A DNA stretch of 22,178 nucleotides, from the NCBI RefSeq assembly GCF_900544955.1, contig NZ_UQXD01000039.1, forward strand, positions 1-22,178, given 5' to 3'. Under the pieces are notes generated by a model. It had not been told where the DNA came from. It did not search any database and worked only from the letters and a program-made list of their open reading frames with translations. The DNA comes from an uncultured Oscillibacter sp. (lineage in GTDB: Bacteria > Bacillota > Clostridia > Oscillospirales > Oscillospiraceae). Shown piece after piece: positions 1 to 7,454 of the stretch. Each line of letters begins with the position of its first letter. Position 1 is the first letter of the stretch. A program made the position numbers and the translations under genes.

Positions 1-185
1 TACCGGCCCAGCAGGTCTTCGCAGTACTCCCCCAGAATGTACATCTCCCCCGGCGGAAACTCCGGGTCCGGCACCGTATCCGCCAGCAGGTTCACGCCGC
101 CGTTGAGTCCCTCGAAGAGGGCTTGGGGAAAGCCGTCCGCCGTGTCGTCCAGAAAGGCGCCGGCCTCATCAAAGCTCAGCTTCAT
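1..185 (-). CDS. Zincin-like metallopeptidase family protein, N-terminal part (cut by window edge)
   Basis: Only the first 61 codons are inside the window; the gene runs off the left edge. The start ATG at 183-185 overlaps the TGA of the upstream HAD gene (ATGA), which supports both the start and translational coupling. The visible protein begins MKLSFDEAGAFLDD and contains FEGLNGGVNLL, PDPEFPPGEMYILGEY and CEDLLGR. From memory, this pattern of an acidic, proline-rich stretch followed by MYI(L/M)GEY...LGRY matches the small Firmicute proteins annotated as metallopeptidase family protein (zincin_1-like). Their HExxH zinc site lies further downstream and cannot be seen here. No link to histidine synthesis is known to me; it is probably a passenger at the 3' end of the operon. 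The family call is moderate; that it is a real gene is likely. Confidence 0.6.
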   Translation of the reverse strand, partial: MKLSFDEAGAFLDDTADGFPQALFEGLNGGVNLLADTVPDPEFPPGEMYILGEYCEDLLGR

Positions 186-841
186 GTCCGCTCCTCCAAA
201 ATCAGCTTCTCCAGGTCCTCCGCCGTGTCCGCCAGGTACTCCGCCCCCGCCGCCTCCAGGGAGGCCCGGGACCGGAAGCCCCAGGTGACGCCGCAGGCGG
301 CCAGGCCCGCGTTGTGGCCCGTCCGGATATCCACGTCGCTGTCCCCCACAAACAGCGTCCCGGCGGAGTCCGCCCCCAGCTCCGCCAGGATGCCCCGCAG
401 TCCGGCGGGGTCCGGCTTCACCGGGATCCCCTCCACCTTTCCCCGGACCAGGGCAAACCGGCCGGGGAAGTAGCGGGCAATCAGCTGGCGGCTGAAGGCG
501 TCGGCCTTATTGGAGTAGACCGCCAGGCAGACCCCGGCCTCGTCCAGCCGCTCCAGCAGCGCCGGAATGCCGGGATAGGGGGTGGTCTTCTCCATGTTGT
601 GGGCACCGTACCGGGCGGAGAATGCCTCCAGGGTCCGGGCCAGGCACTCCGGTGTCCGTGCCTCCTCCGGGGAGAAGCGGGCCACCAGATTGGGGATCCC
701 GTGGCCCACCATGGCCTGGAACTGCGTCCTGGAGAATTGGGGCCAGCCGTTTTGGGCGCAGACCCAGTTCCCGGCGTCCGCCAGGTCGTCAATGGTATTG
801 AGCAGCGTCCCGTCCAGGTCAAAAATCACGGTGCGAAACAT
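182..841 (-). CDS. HAD-superfamily hydrolase, phosphoglycolate-phosphatase-like
   Basis: A 219-residue HAD phosphatase with all four motifs. Motif I is DLDGT at residues 8-12 with both catalytic aspartates. Motif II is the serine of VYSNK near residue 110, motif III the lysine of PVKPDP near 142, and motif IV is GDSDVD at 166-171. The helical insert between motifs I and II fits subclass I phosphatases of the Gph/PgmB group. The substrate cannot be read from the sequence; phosphoglycolate or another small sugar phosphate is possible. The start is preceded by GAGGAGG about seven bases away. The gene lies 55 bases after the histidinol-phosphatase and its stop overlaps the next start. Histidinol-phosphate phosphatases of HAD type exist, but a PHP-type enzyme already fills that role here, so I do not call it his. 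Confidence 0.85.
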   Translation of the reverse strand: MFRTVIFDLDGTLLNTIDDLADAGNWVCAQNGWPQFSRTQFQAMVGHGIPNLVARFSPEEARTPECLARTLEAFSARYGAHNMEKTTPYPGIPALLERLDEAGVCLAVYSNKADAFSRQLIARYFPGRFALVRGKVEGIPVKPDPAGLRGILAELGADSAGTLFVGDSDVDIRTGHNAGLAACGVTWGFRSRASLEAAGAEYLADTAEDLEKLILEERT

Positions 842-896
842 TTGACGCCTCCTCTGCCGGGGTTTCCGCAGCTTCCCGCCGCGGCCCGCCGTTTCT

Positions 897-1724
897 TCAC
901 AGGGGGACCTCCGTCTCGCCCGCCAGGGTCAGCACGGAGGCGCGGCCAAAGCCCGCCGCCCGGGCCAGCTCCGCCGCCTGATCGTAGCCGAAGAGCACGG
1001 TGTCCGGGCTGTGGGCGTCGGCAGTGAGGATGATTCGCCCCCCCATCGCCCGCCACTCTCGCAGCAAAAACAGCGCCGGATAGGGCGCGGACCGGTAGCC
1101 CCGGGCCACGCCGCCGGTGTTGATCTCCAGCAGAGTCTCCCGGGGGTCCGCCGCGTGCAGGGCCGCCAGGGCGGCGGCGTGATACCGGGGGGCCGCCTCG
1201 TCGAAAAACCGGTTTCCGGCGTTGAGCTTGGTGATGAGGTCCAGATGGCCCAGGATGGTGGGCTTCCGGGCCGCCACCAGGGCCACCTGGGCGAAGTACC
1301 CCTCCGCCACGGCCAGGGCGTCGCCGTGGAACAGCTCGTCCCGGCAGGCGGAAAACTGCGCCTCTCCCCAGTCGGCGGCGTAGTACTTCCCGTTCTCCCC
1401 CCGCTGGTAGTGGACGCTGCCGATCCAGTAGTCCAGCCCCTGGGGGGCGGTGTCGGAGCAGCTGTCCCACTCCAGGCCCAGCAGCACCTCCATCCGCCCG
1501 GCGTACCGGTCCCGCAGGTCCAGAACCGCTGCCCGGTAGGCCGTCAGGTCCCCGGGGAGGACGGCGCCCTCGTCGTCCGGAATGGGGGTGTGGCTGTGGC
1601 AGGAGACGCCGAAGTACCGCACCCCCGCCGCCCAGGCCGCGGCGGCCATGGCCTCAGGGGATGCCTTTCCATCGCAGAGGGTGGAGTGGGTGTGGACGGA
1701 GCAGCACCAGGGGGTCCGGCTCAT
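897..1724 (-). CDS. hisJ: Histidinol-phosphatase, PHP family (HisJ/HisK type)
   Basis: Removes phosphate from L-histidinol phosphate, the step between HisC and HisD. The 275-residue protein has the PHP metal-site series: HTHSTLCDGK (H11, H13), SCHSH (H43, H45), GLEWD (E85), SVHY (H105), GHLDL (H160, D162) and TADAHS (D236, H238). The chosen ATG at 1722-1724 overlaps the TGA of hisIE (ATGA). A longer in-frame extension to 1907 would lie wholly inside hisIE and is low-complexity shadow sequence. Separate PHP-type phosphatases replace the HAD domain of enterobacterial HisB in many Firmicutes, which agrees with the single-domain HisB encoded upstream. Confidence in the family is high; the substrate follows from family and operon context. 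Confidence 0.9.
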   Translation of the reverse strand: MSRTPWCCSVHTHSTLCDGKASPEAMAAAAWAAGVRYFGVSCHSHTPIPDDEGAVLPGDLTAYRAAVLDLRDRYAGRMEVLLGLEWDSCSDTAPQGLDYWIGSVHYQRGENGKYYAADWGEAQFSACRDELFHGDALAVAEGYFAQVALVAARKPTILGHLDLITKLNAGNRFFDEAAPRYHAAALAALHAADPRETLLEINTGGVARGYRSAPYPALFLLREWRAMGGRIILTADAHSPDTVLFGYDQAAELARAAGFGRASVLTLAGETEVPL

Positions 1725-2356
1725 TGCATCCGCTCCTGCTTCACCTTGTGGTCTACCACATGGCGCTTTTCCAGCTCCCGGGTGACGTCCTCCACGGAGA
1801 TTCCCATCTGGACCATCAGCACCATGACGTGGTAGCACAGATCCGCGATCTCGTAGACGGTCTCCTCCCGGTCCTCCTTGCGCCCGGCGATGATGACCTC
1901 GGTGCACTCCTCGCCCACCTTCTTCAAAATCTTATCCAGGCCCTTCTCAAAGAGGTAAGTGGTGTAGCTCCCCTCCTTGGGGTCGGTTCTGCGGCCCTGG
2001 ATCAGGCGGTACAGCCCCTCATAGCTGAACGCCTTCAGCTCCGGGGAGAGGTAGACTTCGTTGAAAAAGCAGCTCTCGGCGCCGGTGTGACAGGCGGGGC
2101 CGTCTTTCACCACCTCCACCACCAGGGCGTCCCCGTCGCAGTCGGCGGTGATGGACACCACGTGCTGCACGTGGCCGGAGGTCTCCCCTTTGCGCCACAG
2201 CTCCCGGCGGCTGCGGCTCCAAAAGCAGGTCCGCCGCTCGTCGATGGTGATGGCCAGGCTCTCGGCGTTCATATAGGCCAGGGTCAGGACCTCTTTGGTG
2301 TAGTGGTCCTGTACAATGGCGGGAATCAGGCCCTTTTCGTCAAATTTCAGTTCCAT
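1721..2356 (-). CDS. hisI: Bifunctional phosphoribosyl-AMP cyclohydrolase / phosphoribosyl-ATP pyrophosphatase (HisIE)
   Basis: Catalyses the second and third steps of histidine synthesis: loss of pyrophosphate from PR-ATP, then ring opening of PR-AMP. Residues 1 to about 112 are the HisI domain, with WSRSR (46-50), KGETSG, the metal-binding DCDGD (72-76) and ACHTG (88-92) and their conserved cysteines. Residues from about 115 onward are the HisE domain, an all-alpha NTP-pyrophosphohydrolase-type fold with KVGEECTEVIIA (146-157) and EIADLCYH. The 211-residue length is typical of HisIE fusions. An AAAAGGAG ribosome site precedes the start; the stop overlaps the histidinol-phosphatase start. 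It lies 39 bases after hisF. Confidence 0.96.
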   Translation of the reverse strand: MELKFDEKGLIPAIVQDHYTKEVLTLAYMNAESLAITIDERRTCFWSRSRRELWRKGETSGHVQHVVSITADCDGDALVVEVVKDGPACHTGAESCFFNEVYLSPELKAFSYEGLYRLIQGRRTDPKEGSYTTYLFEKGLDKILKKVGEECTEVIIAGRKEDREETVYEIADLCYHVMVLMVQMGISVEDVTRELEKRHVVDHKVKQERMQ

Positions 2357-2395
2357 GGGTGTTCTCCTTTTGCATTCAGTATGGTCCGCGGTCCG

Positions 2396-3151
2396 TCACA
2401 GCCGCACCTCCACGCCCCGCTGCCGCAAAAACTGCTTCAGCGCCCGGATCTCCACTTGGCGGGTGTGGAAGATGGAGGCGGCCAGCCCCGCGTCGATGCC
2501 AGGATGGGTAAACAGCGCCGCGAAGTGCTCCATCTCCCCTGCGCCGCCGCTGGCGACGATGGGGACGCGGACCCGGGCAGCCAGGGCGTCCAGCAGCTCC
2601 AGATCGAAGCCGGTCTTCACGCCGTCGGTGTCGATGGAGTTCAGCACGATCTCCCCCGCGCCCTCTCCCACGCCCCGCTCCGCCCACTCCAGGGCGTCGA
2701 TGCCGGTGTCCTCCCGGCCGCCCTTGGCGAAGAGGCGGAACCGCCCCTCCACCCGCTTCACGTCCATGGAGAGGACCACGCACTGGTCGCCGTACTTCTT
2801 GGCGGCGGCGGCGATGATGGAGGGGTCCGCGATGGCGCCGGAGTTGACGCTCACCTTGTCGGCGCCGCACCGCAGCACCCGGTCGAAATCCGCCAGGGTG
2901 CGGATGCCGCCCCCCACCGTCAGGGGGATGAAAATCTCCCCGGCCACCCGGCGGAGGATGTCCGTGAACAGTCCCCGGCCCTCCACCGAGGCGGTGATGT
3001 CGTAAAACACCAGCTCGTCGGCGCCGGAGTCGTTGTAGAAGTGGGCCATCTCCACCGGGTCCGCCATGTCCCGCAGGCCCGCGAAGTTGGTGCCCTTCAC
3101 CACCCGGCCGTCCCGCACGTCCAGGCAGGGGATGATGCGCTTGGCTAGCAC
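2396..3151 (-). CDS. hisF: Imidazole glycerol phosphate synthase cyclase subunit HisF
   Basis: The (beta/alpha)8 cyclase half of IGP synthase. It uses ammonia delivered by HisH to turn PRFAR into imidazole glycerol phosphate and AICAR. The N-terminus MLAKRIIPCLDVRDG is the classical HisF signature. The two catalytic aspartates fall at D11 and D130 (VVLSMD), exactly the family positions, and phosphate-binding glycine motifs TVGGGI and ASGGAG are present. The 251-residue length is normal. The start is GTG at 3149-3151, overlapping the last seven bases of hisA, with a GGAGGTG site upstream. The overlap suggests coupled synthesis with HisA; HisH, its glutaminase partner, is encoded just upstream of hisA. 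Confidence 0.97.
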   Translation of the reverse strand: MLAKRIIPCLDVRDGRVVKGTNFAGLRDMADPVEMAHFYNDSGADELVFYDITASVEGRGLFTDILRRVAGEIFIPLTVGGGIRTLADFDRVLRCGADKVSVNSGAIADPSIIAAAAKKYGDQCVVLSMDVKRVEGRFRLFAKGGREDTGIDALEWAERGVGEGAGEIVLNSIDTDGVKTGFDLELLDALAARVRVPIVASGGAGEMEHFAALFTHPGIDAGLAASIFHTRQVEIRALKQFLRQRGVEVRL

Positions 3152-3864
3152 GCCCCCACCTCCCCGATGACGGTTTTCAAATCCAGCCGTCCGGTGTACA
3201 GGGCCTTGCCCAAGATGGCGGCGTGGGTGCCGATGCGCCGGAGCTCCCGCAGCTCCTCCAGGCTGCTGACGCCGCCGGAGGCGGTGATCCGCAGACCCTC
3301 AATCTCCGCCAGCTCCCGGTAGAGGTCCAGGTTGGTGCCCTGCTCCGCCCCGTCCCGGCTGATGTCGGTGTAGATGACGGTGCCCACCCCCGCGGCGTAC
3401 AGCCGACGGCAGAAGTCCACTCCCCGCTCCGCCGACAGCTCCTTCCAACCGTTGATGGCCACAAAGCCGTCCCGGGCGTCCACGCCCACGGCGATTTGGT
3501 CGCCGTAGGTCCGGGCCATCCGCTCCGTGAAGGCGAAGTCCTGCACCGCCGCGGTGCCCAGGATGCACCGGTTCACCCCCAGGTCCAGATACCGGCGGAT
3601 GCGGTCCTCCGTGCGGATGCCGCCCCCCACCTCGATGTACAGCCCGCCCTGGCGGACGAGGGCGGCGATGGTCTCAAAATTCGCCAGAGTGCCGTCCCGG
3701 GCGCCGTCCAGGTCCACCACGTGGAGATACCGGGCCCCGGCGGTGAGAAACGCCCCGGCCATGGCGCAGGGGTCCGCGCCGTAAACCGTCATCTGGTCGT
3801 AATCCCCCTGGTACAGGCGGACCACCCGGCCCTCCCGCAGGTCGATGGCGGGAAAAATCTGCAT
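3145..3864 (-). CDS. hisA: ProFAR isomerase (phosphoribosylformimino-AICAR-P isomerase) HisA
   Basis: Isomerises ProFAR to PRFAR, the substrate of HisF-HisH. The protein is a half-barrel-duplicated TIM barrel like HisF. It begins MQIFPAIDLREGRVVRL with the catalytic D8, and has the second acid at D129 (AVGVDARDG), YIEVGGGIR and ITASGGVSS. I start it at the ATG at 3862-3864, because GGAGGAG lies seven bases upstream and family members begin right at this motif. An upstream in-frame extension of eight residues (from 3888) runs into the hisH end and has no better site. That gives 239 residues, normal for HisA. There are ten bases from the hisH stop and a seven-base overlap with hisF. Confidence 0.97.
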   Translation of the reverse strand: MQIFPAIDLREGRVVRLYQGDYDQMTVYGADPCAMAGAFLTAGARYLHVVDLDGARDGTLANFETIAALVRQGGLYIEVGGGIRTEDRIRRYLDLGVNRCILGTAAVQDFAFTERMARTYGDQIAVGVDARDGFVAINGWKELSAERGVDFCRRLYAAGVGTVIYTDISRDGAEQGTNLDLYRELAEIEGLRITASGGVSSLEELRELRRIGTHAAILGKALYTGRLDLKTVIGEVGAC

Positions 3865-3874
3865 AGGCTCCTCC

Positions 3875-4486
3875 TTACAATTCCGCAAAGGCCTTCAGCA
3901 GCCGCAGTCCCGTGTCGCCGGACTTCTCCGGGTGGAACTGGGTGCCGTAGACGTTGCCGCAGCGCACCACGCCCGTCACCGCCACGTTTCCGTATTGGGA
4001 GACCCCCAGGGTGCTCCCGGCGCAGTTTCGGGCGTAGAAGCTGTGGACGTAGTAGACGTACTCGCCGTCGGAGACGTGGGCGAACAGCGGGTCGTCCCGC
4101 TCGATGTGCAGGCTGTTCCAGCCCATGTGGGGCACTTTCAACGCCGGGTCCTCCAGCGCGCCCCGCAGATCCGCCACCTCCCCGGGCACCAGGCCCAAGC
4201 CGGGGTGCTCCCCGTACTCAAAGCTCCGCTCAAACAGCAGCTGCATCCCCAGGCAGATGCCCAGCAGGGGCTTGCGCCCCGCCTCCTCCCGCAGCACCGG
4301 CACCAGGCCCGTGGCGTCCAGCTTGGCCCGGGCGTCGCCGAAGGCGCCCACGCCGGGGAGGATGATCCGCTCCGCCGCCCGGAGGCGGTTCGCCCGGCGG
4401 GTGATCTCCGTCTCCAGGCCCAGGGCCCTCAGGCTGGAGGACAGGGAGAAGAGGTTGCCCACGCCGTAATCCACAATTGCAATCAT
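3875..4486 (-). CDS. hisH: Imidazole glycerol phosphate synthase glutaminase subunit HisH
   Basis: Class I glutamine amidotransferase that feeds ammonia to HisF. The catalytic triad is visible: Cys78 in GICLGMQ, with His185 and Glu187 in TQFHPEKS. The N-terminal MIAIVDYGVGN is the family signature, so I place the start at the ATG at 4484-4486, preceded at a distance by GAGGG. An alternative GTG at 4501 would add five residues (MRAAG) and overlap the hisB stop by four bases in the GTGA style used elsewhere in this operon; it cannot be excluded. Length 203 (or 208) residues is typical. hisB lies upstream and hisA ten bases downstream. Confidence 0.95.
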   Translation of the reverse strand: MIAIVDYGVGNLFSLSSSLRALGLETEITRRANRLRAAERIILPGVGAFGDARAKLDATGLVPVLREEAGRKPLLGICLGMQLLFERSFEYGEHPGLGLVPGEVADLRGALEDPALKVPHMGWNSLHIERDDPLFAHVSDGEYVYYVHSFYARNCAGSTLGVSQYGNVAVTGVVRCGNVYGTQFHPEKSGDTGLRLLKAFAEL

Positions 4487-4497
4487 ACCGGCCGCCC

Positions 4498-5085
4498 TCA
4501 CAGTGTGCCCTTGGTGCTGGGGATGTCGCCCAGGTGCTTTTCATCCAGGGCCGCGGCGGCCTTCAGCGTCCGGCCCATGCCCTTGAACACCGCCTCCAGA
4601 ATGTGGTGGGTGTTCTCCCCCGCCAGCTCCCGGATGTGGACGGAGGCGGGGCAATTGCGCACAAAGGCCAGCCAGAACTCCTTCCCCAGCTCCGTGTCGA
4701 AGGACCCCACCCGGGGACTGGGCAGGTCCACCGCCCAGCCCAGATAGTCCCGGCCGCTGAGGTCGCAGGCACACAGCACCAGCGTCTCGTCCATGGGCAG
4801 GAGGAACTGGCCGTAGCGGGTGATGCCCCGCTTGTCCCCCAGGGCCTGGGCGAAGGCCTGCCCCAGGCAGATGCCCACGTCCTCCACGGTGTGGTGGCCG
4901 TCCACCTGGGTGTCCCCCCGGCACGTCACCGTCAGGTCAAAATCGCCGTGGCGGGCGAAGAGTTCCAGCATGTGGTCCAAAAAGCCGCAGCCGGTGCGGA
5001 TGTCGGCCTTGCCGGTGCCGTCCAGGTCCAGGGACAGGGCGATGTCCGTCTCCCGGGTCTGCCGGCGGATGGTTGCGTTTCGCAT
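4498..5085 (-). CDS. hisB: Imidazoleglycerol-phosphate dehydratase HisB (single domain)
   Basis: Dehydrates imidazole glycerol phosphate to imidazole acetol phosphate. The two quasi-symmetric metal-binding signatures are present: DGHHTVED (62-69) and GENTHH (156-161), with GFLDHMLELFARHG near residue 35 and the usual C-terminal KGTL. At 195 residues it is the dehydratase alone. The histidinol-phosphatase domain fused to it in enterobacteria is absent, consistent with the separate PHP phosphatase at the end of the operon. The start ATG at 5083-5085 has GGAGGCT upstream and lies 12 bases after the hisC stop. Confidence 0.97.
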   Translation of the reverse strand: MRNATIRRQTRETDIALSLDLDGTGKADIRTGCGFLDHMLELFARHGDFDLTVTCRGDTQVDGHHTVEDVGICLGQAFAQALGDKRGITRYGQFLLPMDETLVLCACDLSGRDYLGWAVDLPSPRVGSFDTELGKEFWLAFVRNCPASVHIRELAGENTHHILEAVFKGMGRTLKAAAALDEKHLGDIPSTKGTL

Positions 5086-5097
5086 GGACAGCCTCCT

Positions 5098-6162
5098 TTA
5101 CAGCACTTCCAGCAGCCGGCCCAACTGATCGATCAGGGCCTCCATCTGCTCCATGGAACCAATGGTGATGCGGACATAGTCCCGGATGCGGGGCTGGTCG
5201 AACCAGCGCACCAGGATGCCGTTTTCCTTCAGCTTTCGGTACAGCTCCCCGCCGGAGAGCTGTCCGCACCGGGCGAAGAGGAAGTTGGCCCGGGAGGGCA
5301 GCACCGTGAAGCCCAGGGTCTCCAGCTCCGCCGCGGTCCATTCCCGGGTCCGGCACACGGCGGCGCAGCAGGCCTGGAAATAGGCCTCGTCCTCCATGGC
5401 GGCGGCGCCCGCCGCCATGGAGAGGCGGTTGACGTTGTAGGGGTTGAAGCTGTACTTCACCCGGTTCAGCCCGGCAATCAGCGCCTCGCTGCCCAGGGCG
5501 AATCCCACCCGGCCGCCGGCCAGGGACCGGCTCTTGGACATCGTCTGGGTGACCAGCAGATTGTCGTAGCGGAAGATCATGGGCACGCAGCTCTCGCCGC
5601 CGAAGTCCACATACGCCTCGTCCACGATCACCACCCGGTCCGCCCGCGCCTCCACCAGCCGCTGGATATCCGCCCGGGGCACGGCCATGCCGGTGGGGGC
5701 GTTGGGGTTGGCGATGACCACGGTGCCGGGGAAGTCCAGATAGTCCTCCACGCACAGGGTGAAGTCCTCCCGCAGGGGGATCACCGCGGCCTCCAGGCCG
5801 AACAGGGCCGCCTGGGCCTGATAGAAACCGTAGGTGATGTCGGCGAAGGCCACGGGCCTGCCCTGGCCGCAGAAGGCCCGGAAGGCGAAGGCCAGGATTT
5901 CGTCGGAGCCGTTGGCGCTGACCACGTTCTCCCGCCGCAGGCCGTACCGCCGGGCAACGGCCTCGTCCAGCAGGGCGCAGGCGGGGTCGGAGTACAGATT
6001 CAGCTTCATCAGCTCCGCCCGGGAGATGGCCTTCACCGCCCGGGGCGAGGGGGGGAAGGGGCTCTCGTTGGTGTTCAGCTTGATGTACTGCTGGTCCTGG
6101 GGCTGCTCGCCGGGGGTGTAGGGGGCCAGGCGGGCGGCCTCGGGGGAAAGGAACTGGCTCAT
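5098..6162 (-). CDS. hisC: Histidinol-phosphate aminotransferase HisC
   Basis: PLP-dependent aminotransferase (fold type I, class II) that converts imidazole acetol phosphate and glutamate to histidinol phosphate. Visible landmarks are KLNTNESPFPPSP near residue 30, NPNAPTG (152-158), DEAYVDF (181-187) and the PLP-binding lysine K210 in TMSKSRSLAGGRVGF. The 354-residue length is normal. The start ATG at 6160-6162 overlaps the hisD stop (ATGA) and has AGGAGGT upstream. The much longer in-frame extension into hisD is glycine/proline/arginine-rich shadow sequence and is rejected. Aminotransferases of this group can also act on aromatic amino acids; the operon position argues for HisC. Confidence 0.96.
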   Translation of the reverse strand: MSQFLSPEAARLAPYTPGEQPQDQQYIKLNTNESPFPPSPRAVKAISRAELMKLNLYSDPACALLDEAVARRYGLRRENVVSANGSDEILAFAFRAFCGQGRPVAFADITYGFYQAQAALFGLEAAVIPLREDFTLCVEDYLDFPGTVVIANPNAPTGMAVPRADIQRLVEARADRVVIVDEAYVDFGGESCVPMIFRYDNLLVTQTMSKSRSLAGGRVGFALGSEALIAGLNRVKYSFNPYNVNRLSMAAGAAAMEDEAYFQACCAAVCRTREWTAAELETLGFTVLPSRANFLFARCGQLSGGELYRKLKENGILVRWFDQPRIRDYVRITIGSMEQMEALIDQLGRLLEVL

Positions 6163-7454
6163 GGCGTTACCTCCTGTCTCTTTTCGCAGCGGACCAGGGC
6201 GGAGCGGGCGTGGGCCTCCAGCCCCTCCTCCCGGGCGAGGGCGGCGACCCGCTGCGCCACCGGCGCAAACGCATCCTGGTCGTAATAGAGGAAGCTGGAC
6301 CGCTTCACGAAGTCGTCCACCCCCAGGGGGCTGGAAAACCGGGCGGTGCCGGAGGTGGGCAGGGTGTGGTTTGGCCCCGCGAAGTAGTCCCCCAGGGCCT
6401 CCGGCGCATGGCGGCCCAGGAAGATGCTGCCCGCATTCTGCACCCGGGGCAGCAGGGCGAAGGGGTCGTCCACGCATAGCTCCAGGTGCTCCGGGGCGAT
6501 GCGGTTCACCGCCTCCACCGCAGAGGAGAGATCGCCGGTGACGATGATCTTCCCGTTGTCCTCCACGGACCGCCGGGCCACCTCCCGCCGGGGCAGGTCC
6601 GCCAGTTGCGCCTCCACCTCCGCCTGGACGGCCCGGGCCAGGTCCATGCTGTCCGTCACCAGGACGGCGGAAGCGCGCACGTCGTGCTCCGCCTGGCTGA
6701 GGAGGTCCGCCGCCACCCACCGGGGGTTGGACGCCCCGTCCGCCAGCACCAAAATCTCACTGGGCCCGGCGATCATGTCGATGGCCACCCGGCCGAAGAC
6801 CTTCCGCTTGGCGGTGGCCACAAAGATGCCGCCGGGGCCCACTATCTTGTCCACCCGGGGAATGGTCTCCGTGCCGTAGGCCAGGGCGGCCACCGCCTGG
6901 GCGCCGCCCACCCGGAACACCCGGGTGGCCCCGGCGATTTTCGCCGCCGCCAGGGCCGCGGCCCCCACGGAGCCGTCCCGCTCCGGCGGCGTCACCAGGA
7001 AAATCTCCCGCACACCGGCAATCCGGGCGGGAATCACGTTCATCAGCACGGTGGAGGGGAAGGCGGCGGGGCTGCGGGGCACGCAGACGCCCACCCGCTC
7101 CATGGGGGTGTACCGCTGGCCCATGACCACGCCGGGCCGGTCCGCCAGCACGAAGTCCCGGTGCACCTGCCGCTCGTGGAAGCGGCGGATGTTCTCCGCC
7201 GCCAGCTCCAGTGTCCGGCGCAGCTCCGGGTCCAGGGAGGCCCAGGCGGCCTCCACCTCCTCCGGCGGCACCTCCAGCTCCGTCAGCTCCACGCCGTCAA
7301 AGCGGCGGGTGCAGTCCCGGAGGGCCGCGTCCCCCCGGGTCCGCACCTCCGCCAGCACCGCGTCCACCGCGGCGTCCACGTCCGCCTCCGCCTGGATGTC
7401 CCGGTTCAGCAGGGCCTCCGGCGCCAATTGCTCCAATTCATAGATGGGAATCAT
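6159..7454 (-). CDS. hisD: Histidinol dehydrogenase HisD
   Basis: Performs the last two oxidations, histidinol to histidinal to histidine, with NAD and a zinc ion. Zinc-site and catalytic residues are recognisable: Q254 and H257 in SQAEHD, and E322-H323 in APEHLEL. GVDDFVKRSS and the C-terminal AHARSALVR are also present, with the domain-1 motif VPRSPAAFPSTVLMN near 126-140. At 431 residues it is full length. The start overlaps the last four bases of the hisZ-hisG ORF (7451-7454) and the stop overlaps the hisC start, so it sits in a coupled stretch hisZG-hisD-hisC. Confidence 0.97.
   Translation of the reverse strand: MIPIYELEQLAPEALLNRDIQAEADVDAAVDAVLAEVRTRGDAALRDCTRRFDGVELTELEVPPEEVEAAWASLDPELRRTLELAAENIRRFHERQVHRDFVLADRPGVVMGQRYTPMERVGVCVPRSPAAFPSTVLMNVIPARIAGVREIFLVTPPERDGSVGAAALAAAKIAGATRVFRVGGAQAVAALAYGTETIPRVDKIVGPGGIFVATAKRKVFGRVAIDMIAGPSEILVLADGASNPRWVAADLLSQAEHDVRASAVLVTDSMDLARAVQAEVEAQLADLPRREVARRSVEDNGKIIVTGDLSSAVEAVNRIAPEHLELCVDDPFALLPRVQNAGSIFLGRHAPEALGDYFAGPNHTLPTSGTARFSSPLGVDDFVKRSSFLYYDQDAFAPVAQRVAALAREEGLEAHARSALVRCEKRQEVTP

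Noticed and set aside
4477..6285. 602-codon plus-strand open frame across hisB and hisC
   Set aside because: Low-complexity antisense shadow of two clear his genes in high-GC DNA.
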